DNA from: Haematobia irritans
Lineage: Eukaryota > Arthropoda > Insecta > Diptera > Muscidae
NCBI RefSeq assembly: GCF_050003625.1
Contig: NC_134398.1
Location: 95,689,674 to 95,753,673, forward strand
Direction of reading: 5' to 3'
DNA: 64,000 nucleotides
Positions 25,066 to 36,616 of the stretch are shown here, piece by piece. Each line of letters opens with the position of its first letter. Within the stretch, counting starts at the first letter, position 1. The notes below the pieces were generated by a model. That model saw only the letters and a program-made list of their open reading frames with translations. It ran no database searches and was not told the origin of the DNA. The position numbers and the translations under genes were made by a program.

Positions 25066-25262
25066 CAGTTACTACGTGCTCATCCGAACGTTCATTTTCA
25101 ACAATGAAGAGATTAAAGACGTATCTTAGAAATTCGACTAGCGAGAGTAGACTCAATGGATTGGCATTAATGTCGGTTCATCGCCGAATAAATGTGCCGA
25201 CTGAAGAAGTCATTGATTTATTTGCTGCCCAAAACGCCCGTCGGCTCAATTTAATATTATAA
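25066..25262 (+). pseudogene. hAT transposase remnant, part 2 (hAT_C dimerisation domain)
   Basis: In the same frame after the nested insertion: VTTCSSERSFSTMKRLKTYL, RNSTSESRLNGLALMSVHR, then NVPTEEVIDLFAAQN to TAA at 25260-25262. The CSSERSFS/LK.YLR motif is diagnostic for the C-terminal dimerisation domain of hAT transposases. Joined to part 1 across the insertion the reading is seamless. The core domain with the DDE residues has been lost. Confidence 0.85.
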
Positions 25263-27800
25263 CAAGTATATACAGCACTAAGTTCGGCCGGGCCGAATCT
25301 TAAATACCCACCACCATGAACCAAATATTAGGGTTTCCTTTGAAATTTCAGGAGGGCTTGAGGACTTGAGGATATTCCCGAAGATAAATTTAAAGATTTC
25401 ACCTATGAGGACTATATCAGATTCTTGATTTATAAGAACCATTTTTGTTTGAGTTTTAGAGGAATCATTAACATCTCTTGTAAGTGTGCAAGAAAATTAT
25501 ACAATAACGTCTTGATTTGAAATCTTAAATATGTAGAAGTAAAATCTGGAAATTTTACATTGAGTTTCAAGCAATTCAAGTGAAGTCGGTCTATATGGAG
25601 GCATTATCAAATGGACCGAGCCTAAAATACCAGAATATTTACAATTTCAGGCAAATCAGATAAAAATTACGGTTTCTAGAAACCCAAGGAGTTAAATCGG
25701 GAGATCGTTCTTATGGGGGCTATACTAAAACATGAACCGCTACTCACCGTTTTCGGCACACCTCTTTATGACCCGAAAATACCTCTAGATTTCCAATTTC
25801 AGGCAAATAGGATAAAAACTTCGGATTCTAGAAGCCCAAGAAGTAAAATCGGGAAATCGGTCTATATGGGGGCTATACCAAAATATGGACCGATACTCAC
25901 CATTTTCAGCACACCTCTTTATGGTCCGAAAATACCCCTAGATTTCCAATTTCAGACAAATTGTATAAAAAATACGCTTTCTATAAGCCCAAGACCCCAA
26001 ATCGGGAGGTCGTTTTATATGGGGACCATACCAAAACATAGACCGATACTCACCATTTTTGGCACACGTATTTGTGGTCCTACAATACCTCTAGATTTCC
26101 AATTTCAGGTAAATTGAATAAAAACTGCGGTTTCTATAAGCCCAAGAAGTAAAATCGGGAGATCGGTCTATTGGGGGCTATACCAAAATATGGACCGATA
26201 CTTACAATTTTTGGCACACGTATTTGTGGTCCTACAATACCTCTAGATTTCCAATTTCAGGTAAATTGAATAAAAACTGCGGTTTCTATAAGCCCAAGAA
26301 GTAAAATCGGGAGATCGGTCTATATGGGAGCTATACCAAAACATGGACCGATACTCACCATTTTTGGCACACCTCTTTACGGTCATAAAATACCTCCAGA
26401 TTTCAAATTTCAGGCAAATTGGATAAAAAATACGATTTCTATAAGCCCAAGACCCCAAATCGGGAGGTCGGTTTATATGGGGACTATATCAAAACCTGGA
26501 CCGATATAACCCATCTTCGAACTTGACTTGCCTACAGACAAAAGACGAGGTTGTGCAAAACTTCAGCACGATTGCTTCATTATTGAAGACTGTAGCGTGA
26601 TTACAACAGACAGACAGACGGACAGACAGATCAGACAGGTCTTGATTTGAAATCTTAAATCTGTAGAAGTAAAATCTGGAAATTTTACATTGAGTTTCAA
26701 GCAATTTTCATGACCAGTGCGCCTTCTACACCCTCAAGAAGTGAAGTCGGTCTATATGGAGGCATTACCAAATGGATCGATAAAAACTTAATCCGATACA
26801 CGTTTATGTGAGCCTAAAATACCAGAATATTTACAATTTCAGGCAAATCAGATAAAAACTACGGTTTCTAGAAACCCAAGGAGTTAAATCGGGAGATCGT
26901 TCTTATGGGGGCTATACTAAAATATGGACCGATACTCACCGTTTTCGGCACACCTCTTTATGACCCGAAAATACCTCTAGATTTCCAATTTCAGGCAAAT
27001 AGGATAAAAACTTCGGATTCTACAAGCCCAAGAAGTAAAATCTTGAAATCGGTCTATATGGGGGCTATACCAAAATATGGACCGATACTCACCATTTTCG
27101 GCACACCTCTTTATGGTCCTAAAATACCTCTAGATTTCCAATTTCAGACAAATTAGATAAAAACTACGGTTTCTATAAGCCCAAGGCCCCAAATCGGGAG
27201 GTCGTTTTATATGGGGACCATACCAAAACATGGACCGATACTCACAACTTTTGGCACACGTATTTGTGGTCCTACAATACCTCTAGAATTCCAATTTCAG
27301 GTAAATTGAATAAAAACTGTGGTTTCTATAAGCCCAAGAAGTAAAATCGGGAGATGGGTCTATATGGGGGTTATACCAAAACATGGACCGATAATCACCA
27401 TTTTTGGCACACCTCTTTATGGTCATAAAATACCTCTAGGTTTCAAATTTCAGGCAAATTTGATAAAAACTACGATTTCTATAAGCCCAAGACCCCAAAT
27501 CGGGAGGTCGGTTTATATGGGGACTATATCAAAACCGGGACCGATATAGCCCATCTTCGAACTTGACCTGCCTGCAGACAAAAGACGAGTTTGTGCAAAA
27601 TTTCAGTACGATTGCTTCATTATTGAAGACTGTAGTGTGACTACAACAGACAGGCAGACAGACAGACAGACAGACGGACAGACGGACATCGTTATATCGT
27701 CTTAGAATTTCTCCCTGATCAAGAATATAGTCGGAAATCGATATTTCGGTGTGTTACAAACGGAATGTCAAACTTATTATACCCCGTGGTGGGTATAAAA
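25263..27800. mobile_element. Second minisatellite-bearing element, nested at the end of the hAT coding region
   Basis: Begins ACAAGTATATACAGCACTAA with palindrome TTCGGCCGGGCCGAA and TACCCACCACCAT. It ends after a CAGA/GGACA-rich run (27640-27690) with CGTGGTGGGTATAAAA. It inserted at the hAT stop codon. The interior holds 153-bp units with CACCATTTTCGGCACACCTC. Same family structure as 21748-28812 but different unit sequence. Confidence 0.7.
25610..27540. repeat. 153-bp minisatellite, type 2
   Basis: TATATGGG anchors occur at 25863, 26016, 26321 and 26474, with 153-bp steps or near-multiples. Units carry ATACCTCTAGATTTCCAATT. A second partly duplicated block of the element begins near 26640, where CTTGATTTGAAATCTTAAAT from 25515 recurs. 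Confidence 0.85.
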
Positions 27801-27910
27801 ATATTGTATACATACCTATGCATAAATAAAATTTTCTACACATGAGATTGTATGAATATTTTTTTTTTAAGTTGAACCCCCCCCGAATTAAAATCCTGGC
27901 TACGGCCTTG

Positions 27911-28540
27911 ATGGGGGCTATATATAATTATGGACCGATGTGCACCAATTTTTGCATGATTGTTAGAGACCATATACTAACATCATGTACCAAATTTCAG
28001 CCGGATCGGATAAAATTTGCTTCTCTTAGAGGCCTCGCAAGCCAAATCGGGGGATCGTTTTATATGGGGGCTATATATAATTATGGACCGATGTCGACCA
28101 ATTTTTGCATGGTTATTAGAGACCATGTACTAACACCATGTACCAAATTTCAGCCGGATCGGATGAAATTTCCTTCTCTTAGAGGCCTCGCAAGCCAAAT
28201 CGGGGGATCGGTTTATATGGGGGCTATATATAATTATGAACCGATGTGGACCAATTTCTGCATGGTTGTAAGAGACCATATACTGACACCATGTACCAAA
28301 TTTCAGCCGGATCGGATGAAATTTGCCTTTCTTAGGGGCCTCGCAAGCCAAATCGGGGGATCGGTTTATATGGGGGCTATATATAATTATGGACCGATGT
28401 GGACCAACTTTTGCATGGTTGTTAGAGACCATATACTAACACCATGTACCAAATTTCAGCCGGATCGGATGAAATATGCTTCTTTTAGAGGCTCCACAAG
28501 CCAAATCTGAGGGTCCCTTTATATGGGGGCTATACGTAAA
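27911..28540. repeat. 153-bp minisatellite array, right part
   Basis: TATATGGGGG anchors at 28061, 28214 and 28367 give exactly 153 bp per unit. It continues the array broken at 23588 and is followed by the GGAC-rich end of the element. Confidence 0.9.
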
Positions 28541-29774
28541 AGTGGACCGATATGGCCCATTTTCAATACCATCCGACCTACATCAATAACAACTACTTGT
28601 GCCAAGTTTCAAGTCGATAGCTTGTTTCGTTCGGAAGTTAGCGTGATTTCAACAGACGGACAGACGGACGGACGGACGGACATGCTCAGATCGACTCAGA
28701 ATTTCACCACGACCCAGAATATACTTTATGGGGTCTTAGAGCAATATTTCGATGTGTTACAAACGGAATGACAAAGTTAATATACCCCCCATCCTATGGT
28801 GGTGGGTATTAAAAAGTAGTGTAACACCACGGCAACATATTTTTTGCGAAACGAAAACGCCCTTAGTTTTCACTTTAGCGATTTAAGCGGCTAAACTCGA
28901 AGTTAATACTCACCTTAACATGTGAAAAAAGTAATTATGTCTAACAAAATTTCTTTAATTAGTCGATAAATAAGTACTTATATTTGAGGTTTGGCGTGAT
29001 GTCAGCGTTCAGTTAAAACTTTCTACAATTGCCTCATTTGTAAAATTAACCAAAATTGTTCCTAGTGGTTCACTGTTAATGTACATATTCACTTTATATG
29101 ATAAAGGAACATTATCCTATTATAAATCAATTCATATCAACAAGGTAATAAAATATGAACTCTGTAATAATTTACTAATCATTTTTTATAGATTTTTTGT
29201 TAAACAGATTTGAAAATGAGACTGAGGCTACTAGAGACAGGGCTGGAGGAAGATCAGGAGGTATATGACCTTGACGTAATATAATCATTTTTGACCATAT
29301 TATTAAAAGATTTTTTTACCAATTAGAAATGTCAATCTTAATCTTAATTATGTATTTTTCTTATTAATTGTTAATTGTTAAGTTTTCTGATGTTCCTTTG
29401 TAAAGTGTAAAACACTAATTTTGTTTTGTTTCAATAGCGGTTTTAAGGTACTGTAAAATTATAATTCTAACCCTCCTAAAACAATTGAAAAGACGTATGA
29501 AATATTGTTTTTCAGTGCTTTTTAATGGTTGTAAAAACCATCGATACACCGTATAACGATGTTATCATTTTGGGGTTGTCAAAGCGTTCGTTAAACCATC
29601 GGAAAAGCGTATAAAATATTGTTTTCATGACGCTTTGAAAACATTGTTAAATACAATCGATACACCGTGGAATGATGTTATCATTTTGGGGTTGTAACAA
29701 CGCTTTTTCCCACCGTGTATCAACCGTTCACAACGCTTTTACAACGCTTTTCCGATGGTTTTTTTCTGACTGGG

Positions 29775-30774
29775 TTTATACTTCATTTGTGTATATTCTT
29801 CCCCCTTTTTTAGTTCATTTAACTCACATACACAAAAAGTTATTAATGTCAAGAAAACTTTCTCAAAACACAATTCCATAAACAAAAATAAAATTAAATT
29901 GACTTTCTTGCCATACAGCGTTCACTTTTTTTCGAGTGAACAACATTGTCATGGTTCTTAAAAAGAACTGAGTAAAACAGATATATAACCTTCATGTTTC
30001 CATTAAATTCGACAAACCAAATTCGGCATTTAGTGTGAACGGCTCATCAGTTTCAACAAAAACCCCAATGTCATTATGTCAAATGTAAACGCCGTCAGGA
30101 GCATCACTAAACACTAGAAAAGGGAGAAAATTAAGAAATACAACATAATTGTTGTAATTTGGTAAATTGTAGTTTCTTTTATTGCGGAGATTATGTAGGT
30201 AAGTAGATTGTATTTGTAGTCCTTTTCATATATTGTCTTAATACTTTCTAGATTAGGAAAAAGGAAACCACGGTGGTACTGGTTACCATGCCCGCCTTGC
30301 ATTCATGGTCATTCAAGATCATGCGTTCAATCCCAGTTCCTTAATTGGCCTTCATGGAATTCAATTTATATGAAAATGTTTTGGGTATATGTAATGCATA
30401 AACTTTTTGTATTATTAAATAAAATAATTGATCTCATATTATATACAAATTATGGGCTTTTATTATGAGCAGGTATCCTATGTTGTTAAAAGATCTCGAA
30501 AGATACAAATGTATCAAATAATATACAATTATATCAAATTAGAACTGAATAGATATGATTAGATGTGTCTCATTTTTGAGATCTGATCAGATCCAATTTC
30601 ATAGTATTTAGATCTGACCACATATAACCATTTTTCGGATCTGCTCAGATCTAACCATATCAAATCAGATCCTCCAATTTTTATACGGGCATGTAGGATT
30701 ATGGCTTAATTTTTGTAGGACTTTTATTTCGTTAAATGCACTTTTCTTTTTTTGATAGTACATACAGTGCTGTT
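29775..30774. other. Non-coding AT-rich interval with GATCAGATC cluster
   Basis: No gene seen. At about 30580-30690 the motifs AGATCTGATCAGATC, AGATCTGACC, GGATCTGCTCAGATC and ATCAGATCC cluster. A tRNA-like sequence is at 30262-30336. Confidence 0.4.
30262..30336 (+). repeat. tRNA-derived SINE-like fragment
   Basis: GGTGGTACTGGTTACCATG (A-box-like), CTTGCATTCATGG (anticodon-loop-like) and GCGTTCAATCCCAGTTCC (B-box-like) match the layout of the SINE heads at 53620, 54590 and 55335. Confidence 0.45.
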
Positions 30775-31065
30775 CAAAACAACTGCAACCACATTCCCTG
30801 TTAAAAATAAAACGTCATTATAATGCAAATAAAAATATTAAAACCAAATTTTTAATGCAATGTTGTTGCTTATATTGTCAATTTTAAAGATTTATGAGAA
30901 TAAGGAGCTAACGACAAAGACTTTTTGATAATTTATAAAATTATTTAAAAATAAGAGTTTTTTGCCTGTCCAAAACATTTGCAACTAATATTAAGTGTCA
31001 CATATATTTAAAAAATAATTACAGTTTTTGTAACTTTTAACGATAAATGTTAATAGTTGATACTA

Positions 31066-33946
31066 CACAGAAAAAAAAGTGTCTCGTAAATTTAAGAAGA
31101 TTTTTACAATAATTTATTACAAGAATTTTCCAGAATTTTAGTTCATTTTTCGTATCTTCAACGAAAATTAACTACTCGAAAGGAAATTTTACAAATTCTA
31201 AGTAGCAATCGTTTAGTTCATGGTCTACAAAATACGTTGGAAATTTCCTTAAAAAATTTCTTAACTGGTAGTTAAAAATTCGTTTGTCATGCTATAAAAC
31301 TACTTGTGAAATGTAAAGTATTTTCTAAATAATAAGTGCAATTTACTATAAGATTTTTTTGTATGAGAAAATATTTTTTTACGAAAAATGAACTTGAAAG
31401 TGGATAGGAATTTCTTACTGACAATTCCTATAGTTAATAATTGTTGGTAAAAAATTACCCAATGAAATATTTTTAGTTCACATGTAATTAAATTTATAGA
31501 CATTTTCGTCAAAAATGGTAGATAACATTTCATGAAAATTTTGCAAATTTTAAGTTAAACGTTTCATCGTTCATAAACTGGTGTGCCTTTACGAATATTA
31601 TTCTTAGAGTAAATTGTCAGCAGATGCTATGAACTAATGCATAGTACAGAGATCTTTATCGGCATAGTGGAATGTGATTAATGTAAAGATGATGTTACTT
31701 GAGTTTTGTTGTGTATACATGAGTGTGGGGTTGTTTTTATTTTTGTCCATTTAGTGGTTTGTGTGTGTGTGTTTGTTATTCGCGGATGGTTTATTTGGCT
31801 GGATGAGGTGTTGTTTCCAATAAAGGCACATGTGTTTTTGTTGTTGTAGGAATGTTTTGGCTTTGCTTGGTTTTGTTTGGCATGCTTCAGTTGTATAGTT
31901 GGCGTTGGCATGGGCTGTTGCATCTTTTTAGCTGGTATGCAACAAGGGAATATAAAGACGTGGAATATTTTGGATTTTTGAGACATATATTGGTGTTTGT
32001 TAATTAAACCTTTTAAATGAAAGTTATTAATATTTTATCAGTAGTTTAGAAAAAAGTTATTAAGAATATTTAGGAAAATATGTTGAAAGTGTATTGAAAT
32101 TTTTATTATTCTATGTAAAAAAATAATATTCAATTCCAAATGAATTTGGAAAATTTTTGTTATATCTCATCGTATAGTTTATTCATAAATTGGTAAGTAT
32201 TTTTTTAATATGACTTTCTTTTAAAAAGAATATTTTTTATGTATATTATTATTTGTTAATTAATTTTGTTGGAAATCAGTTTAATGGTTTTCTTTGTTGT
32301 AAAAATAATATTTAATTTCAGAGCAACTCCAGATGGATTCGAACAAATTTAAAAAATAGAGAATTGGTAAGTTTTCGTTTAAAAATTGCCTTTTTTCGAC
32401 TAGAATATTTACGTTTTTATGACCTTTTTATCATCAAAATTACAGGTTTTTAATACCTTATTTTAGTATTTCTTTAATAAAATTTTTTGGAAACCAATGT
32501 AATATTTTTAATGTAAAAACAAATATTTAATTTCAGAATAACCCCTTAAAAATTTGGACAAATTTTTAGTGCTCCTTTGCCTGTAATTTAATAGTGAATT
32601 GGTAAGGATTCTTTAACTTTCTTTTAACCCTGGACAGTCATCCTTATTTTTTGTACATTAACGTCATCCTTCTTCATTTTGACTACGGCTGATTTCAAGA
32701 CGCTATAATTTTCATCGTGAGCGAAAAAGTGAACCAAACTTGAATTTATTTTCCTATACAATTTAGTTTTAAGTAGTATGAAACAAAAATTCATAAAACG
32801 GTCGAATTAGAATAACTTAAATTTACCATTTCCCAATAAACTAAAATGCATTTTAAATCGAAAATGAAATCACGTGTCGTCATTTTGACGAATGATGACT
32901 ATCTAGGGTTATCAAGAATATTTGGTTTTTTATGCTTATTATTATTTTTCTCATTAGATTTTTTGAAAACTTATTTAATTTTATTTAATGTAAAAAATAA
33001 ATATTTAATTTCAGAGTAACCCAAATCAATTTGGACAACTTTTTATATTTCCCCTCAGCGCACAATTTAATAGAGAATTGGTAAGTTTTATATTAAAACT
33101 TTGGCTTTCTTTCAACTAGTATATTTATTTTATTATATTATTCACATCGATAGCAAAACAGTTTTATGAGTTATTTAGAATACTTCATTATTTCTCTAAC
33201 TGTTACAGGTACAAATTTTATGAGATGCGTTTTCCAAAGAAATGTTGAATTCCTTACACCATTTGAAAAAATGCCCCCAAATATGGTAAGTTACAAGCTA
33301 AAATGAAGAATTAAAAATTATATTTCATTACATGGTGTTAATTTTTAACAATTTTCATTATTGTTTCCATTTTTTCCAGCAAGATATGTGAAAAAATTAC
33401 CTACGATGAATAAAACAAGGATAAGTCAAAATGTCCAAACAGCGAGTTCAAATGAACTACTCTCTGTTCCACGTGGTCATAATTTTTATTCACAAAAAAC
33501 ATTGTATTAAGAACTTTCATCATACGTTTTTATAATAAAGTACTTTTGCTTAAAGAAAGTTTAATTTTAATGTATGAAAATTTTCATAATAGTAAAACGG
33601 TTTGTTGTTCCTTTAATTATTTAATTTCTCGGTACTGTGGAATGATTGATTTAAAAACAGTTTAGTCGTCGACATTTTAATGAGACTGATAACCACTTTT
33701 TATTATCAGGTTTCCCTAAAAATAAGCAAGTAAACCAAAATAATACTGACTTCTTAACTTGGTAGGGGTATATAAATCTTATGGTGTTGTAAAAATGAAC
33801 TAAAATACAATGTTATAGATGAACTAAAATTTAAGAGAATTATAAACTAGACAAGTTGACAAAAAATCTTAAGGGCTAAATCATGGTCAATATTACTACA
33901 GTTTAGTTCATTTTGCAATGGAAAAGGGTTCACTGTTTTTTCAGTG
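31066..33946 (+). mobile_element. CACAGAAAAAA-type TIR element, 2.9 kb, carrying a multi-exon unit
   Basis: Ends CACAGAAAAAAAAGTG ... CACTGTTTTTTCAGTG are flanked by TA on both sides (31064-31065, 33947-33948). Its right 760 bp recurs inverted at 42427-43190 with the same terminus. No transposase is encoded. Both subterminal regions are rich in TTTAGTTCATTTT/AACTAAA motifs. The interior carries exon-like units (see the ncRNA entry). Confidence 0.75.
32140..33540 (+). ncRNA. Candidate spliced transcript with repeated mini-exons inside the CACTG-type element
   Basis: Three similar blocks are each bounded by TATTTAATTTCAG (3' splice site) and GAATTG|GTAAG (5' splice site): 32322-32366, 32537-32601 and 33015-33080. 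A fourth, 32140-32192, has a damaged acceptor (CAA for CAG). A different exon, 33209-33285, follows a pyrimidine-rich TGTTACAG and ends ATATG|GTAAGT. A last exon starts at 33380 after TTTTTTCCAG, with AATAAA at 33534-33539. The mini-exons have stops in all frames, but the 33209 exon has an open frame that continues four codons into the last exon. The last two exons keep their splice sites in the copy near 43000. A non-coding or short-peptide RNA is inferred; no expression data. Confidence 0.45.
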
Positions 33947-33974
33947 TATAGCAATGCCGTTCGATTACTTCTGC

Positions 33975-34735
33975 CCAATTTCTTGTCATTGATTAGGGTT
34001 AAATTGTTAATGATATCCTATGGTTCAGGTTCAAATAGAGATCATAAGTCTTTTGCAAACATTTAATACCAATTTTTCGTTTTACAATTTTCTAAAGGTT
34101 ATTTTATGACGTTTATATTAGGCGACTAAGCAGGCCAGTCAAGCACACGAAAATTTTCATCGGATATCCATTGTTTTATGACCTTAGACGTGTGCTGGAG
34201 CTCATGATCGCGCTGAATAATCCATGCAGGCGGCATTTCCCATGATGCTTATGGAAATATCACATGGGAACAATGTGTTTGTAACTTATCCAGAAAAACA
34301 ACACCAGACCATAATATTGCCCCCAGCATCATTGTCGGAACTTTTTGTATTTCTTGGATTAAGACTTTCCTTTGGACCTTCGTACTAAATTTCTACCATT
34401 CGAACCATGCAAGCTAAACTTTGATTTGTAACTAAATATAACACATTTCCACTGCTCATCAGGCCACTTTAGGGATTTTTGTGAAAATTGAAGGCGCGAT
34501 AGCCTTTTTTTTTCTTGGAAATACGTGATTTTTGACAATTTTGTATAATCGCACTCTGACTTCTAAAACTCTACTTCTGATCGTTATGGTTGATATATCC
34601 AGTTAAATTTCTCTCGGGCGCAGTTGATTTGAGGACATGTACTCTTTCGAATTTAATTTTTGTGGTACTCCAACCTTAAAGTCATCGATATTTTGCTTTT
34701 TAATGTATTGGTTGCATTTTATTGAGTTATTCTAA
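33975..34735 (-). pseudogene. Tc1-like transposase relic
   Basis: Read on the minus strand with several frameshifts and stops: a helix-turn-helix-like N-terminal part, then SLKWPDEQWKCVIFSYKSKF and GNIMVWCCFSG, the equivalent of the GGGSVMVWG motif between the first two catalytic Asp residues of Tc1 transposases. Only fragments are readable in any frame, so it is inactive. A homologous stretch is at 63925-64000 on the plus strand. Confidence 0.65.
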
Positions 34736-34746
34736 ACAAGTATATA

Positions 34747-36034
34747 CAAGTGATAAGCCCCCGGTCTAACAAAGAAAAACATATTTTTTTTTGTCAAAAT
34801 TCGTTTTTATTATTCAACATAGTTCCCTTCAAGAGCGATATAACGATTATAACGACCTTCCAATTTTTTGATACCATTTTGGTAGTACTCCTTCGGTTTT
34901 GCCTCAAAATAGACCTCAGTTTCGGCGATCACCTCTTCATTGTAGCCAAATTTTTTCCCTGCGAGCATCCTTTTGAGGTCTGAGAACAAGCAAAAGTCGC
35001 TGGGGGCCAGATCTGGAGAATACGGTGTGTGGGGAAGCAATTCGAAGCCCAATTCATGAATTTTTGCCATCGTTCTCAATGACTTGTGGCACGGTGCGTT
35101 GTCTTGGTGGAACAACACTTTTTCTTCCTCATATGGGGCCGTTTTGCCACGATTTCGACCTTCAAACGCTCCAATATTGCCATATAAGAGTCACTGTTGA
35201 TGGTTTTTTCCTTCTCAAGATAATCGATAAAAATTATTCCATGCGCATCCCAAAAAACAGAAGCCATTACTTTGCCAGCGGACTTTTGAGTCTTTCCACA
35301 CTTCGGAGACGGTTCACCGGTCGCTGTCCACTCAGCCGACTGTCGATTGGACTCAGGAGTGTAGTGATGGAGCCATGTTTCATCCATTGTCACATACCGA
35401 CGGAAAAACTCGGGTGTATTACGAGTTAACAGCTGCAATCACCGCTCAGAATCACCAACACGTTGTTGTTTTTGGTCAAATGTGAGCTCGCGCGGCACCC
35501 ATTTTGCGCAGAGCTTCCGCATATCAAAATATTGATGAATTATATGACCAACACGTTCCTTTGATATCTTTAAGGCCTCTGCTATTTCGATCAACTTCAT
35601 TTTACGGTCATTCAAAATCATTTTGTGGATGTTTTTGATATTTTCGTCGGTAACCACCTCTTTCGGGCGTCCACTGCGTTCACCGTCCTCCGTGCTCATT
35701 TCACCACGCTTGAATTTTGCATACCAATCAATTATTTTTGATTTCCCTGGGGCAGAGTCCGGAAACTCATTATCAAGCCAAGTTTTTGCTTCCACCGTAT
35801 TTTTTCCCTTCAGAAAACAGTATTTTATCAAAACACGAAATTACTTTTTTTCCATTTTTTTCACAATAACAAAAGTTGCTTCACAAAAGACGCTCTATCT
35901 CACAAACTAATTGACTAACAGACGTCAAATTTTGACACGAATCATATGAAGGTTGGTACTATATAAAAATAATATGCATTTAATACTAGCGACGCCATCT
36001 ATGTGTCAGACCGTGGACTTATCAGTCAACATGT
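34747..36034 (-). mobile_element. Mariner element, near full length but inactivated (DD34D)
   Basis: The right end TGATAAGTCCACGGTCTGAC (read inward) and left end TGATAAGCCCCCGGTCTAAC are inverted. TA follows at 36035-36036. The left terminus appears shortened relative to the copy beginning ACAGGTTGGCTGAAAAGTC at 60443. It lies inside the minisatellite element. Confidence 0.8.
34810..35831 (-). pseudogene. Mariner transposase (DD34D) with one nonsense codon and one frameshift
   Basis: Minus-strand reading from 35831: a paired-type HTH region (GKNTVEAKTWL, KEVVTDENIKNIHKMILNDR), mariner signature WVPRELTFDQKQQ, first Asp in VTMDETWLHHYTPES, second in FHQDNAPCHKS and third in YSPDLAPSDFCLFSDLK. 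There are 34 residues between the second and third Asp, as in mauritiana-type mariners. A TGA at 35439-35441 replaces the Trp codon seen at the same place in the copy at 61021. A frameshift lies near 35118. The N-terminal Met region is slightly shortened. It ends at 34810. With two lesions it is inactive, yet the sequence is otherwise well preserved. Confidence 0.9.
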
Positions 36035-36239
36035 TATATAGGGAAGAAATAATTACGAACCGATATGAACTTTTGTGCGGTAATTATAGAGCCAGAATTG
36101 AAATATGGGGGTCGCTTTATATGGGGGCTATATATAATTATGAACACGAGTCTACCAAAAATGGCAGATTTTTTACTAATTGGTAGATTGCGAGAATCCT
36201 TGATATTTTGCAAAATATTCCTCTTCAACAATGAAATGC

Positions 36240-36350
36240 TTCATAAATTTTCTATAGAAATAACATTTTGAAAAAATTTTCTACAGAAATAAAATGTTGA
36301 CAAAATGTTTTATAGAAATAAAATTTTGACAAAATTTTCTATAGAAATAT
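36240..36350. repeat. Short minisatellite CTATAGAAATAAAATTTTG
   Basis: Three or more diverged units of about 30 bp, of the same kind as in 24160-24720. It leads directly to the Penelope left arm. Confidence 0.7.
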
Positions 36351-36447
36351 AAAATTGTATTTGCTTAGTTCGGCTTGAGGTCATGTGAATAAAAACAGAT
36401 GTTGTTGTTTTTTGAGTTGTATTTTTATATTTAAAATTTTTCCAATA

Positions 36448-36477
36448 TTTCGAGACATCTCCGATGCTCGTCTTCAG
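36448..36477 (-). ncRNA. Hammerhead-ribozyme-like core in the Penelope 3' region (left arm)
   Basis: On the minus strand CTGAAGA, a short stem (GAGCATC / GATGTCTC with one bulge) and GAAA follow each other as in a minimal type I hammerhead. Identical to 40255-40284. Flanking stems I and III are not obvious. Confidence 0.4.
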
Positions 36478-36616
36478 GGAAATTACTTTAAACAAAAAGA
36501 AAAAACATTTAACACATTAACAAAAAATATATCATTACATGAAAAACACAGATAATTACATTTAAATTTAAAGAACAGCGAACTTCTTTACAAGGGAGTA
36601 TATTTACAACTAAATG

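Larger units (their letters stand above)
23589..27910 (+). mobile_element. hAT element with 8-bp target duplication, 4.3 kb including nested insertions
   Basis: Terminal repeats CAAGGCCGTATTCAGG and CCTGGCTACGGCCTTG are flanked by ATGGGGGC on both sides (23581-23588 and 27911-27918). An 8-bp duplication and CA...TG ends are hAT features. The hAT_C domain encoded inside confirms the class. Runs of G and C lie just inside the ends. It inserted in the minisatellite array and was later hit by two elements. Confidence 0.85.
21748..28812. mobile_element. Minisatellite-bearing repeat element (TTCGGCC.GGCCGAA end), host of nested insertions
   Basis: The left end is ACAAGTATATACGGCC followed by the palindrome TTCGGCCAGGCCGAA and TACCCACCACCAT. 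The right end has GGACGGACGGACGGAC, a conserved stretch ending in ATGGTGGTGGGTATTA. TACCCACCACCAT and ATGGTGGTGGGTA are inverted. Between them lie 153-bp minisatellite units. Related elements are at 25263-27800 and, interrupted, 34738-41580. No transposase is encoded, so the class is unknown. Confidence 0.65.
20572..29774. mobile_element. Foldback-like element with long inverted arms, about 9.2 kb including nested insertions
   Basis: Outer ends are CCCAGTCAGAAA (20572) and TTTCTGACTGGG (ending 29774). Both arms contain repeats of AACGCTTT/AAAGCGTT type. Inner arm sequence at about 20729-21056 is matched in inverse orientation at about 28865-29146, sharing for example CGACTAATTGAAGAAATTTT in diverged form and CATGTTAAGGTGAGTATTAA. 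No transposase of its own is seen. The centre is filled by nested elements. A target-site duplication is not evident. Confidence 0.65.
30775..34737 (-). mobile_element. Decayed Tc1-like element split by a later insertion
   Basis: The left end CAGTGCTGTTCAAAACAACT follows TA at 30773-30774. The transposase relic is on the minus strand at 33975-34735. The 31066-33946 insertion separates the two. The same terminus recurs at 58899 and part of the coding region at 63925-64000, so this is one family. The right end is lost where the minisatellite element begins at 34738. Confidence 0.6.

Noticed and set aside
25713..28510. Open frames of 60-220 codons with MGAIYNYGP or PKYGPILTIFG repeats
   Set aside because: They exist because the minisatellite unit is 153 bp; they lack a plausible start, domain or end, and neighbouring elements break them freely.
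23027..28510. A CRISPR-like array
   Set aside because: Units are long, diverged and spacer-free; eukaryotic TE context.
31678..31986. Minus-strand open frame of 102 codons rich in Thr, Asn, Lys
   Set aside because: Low-complexity translation of GT-rich DNA, no homology recognised.
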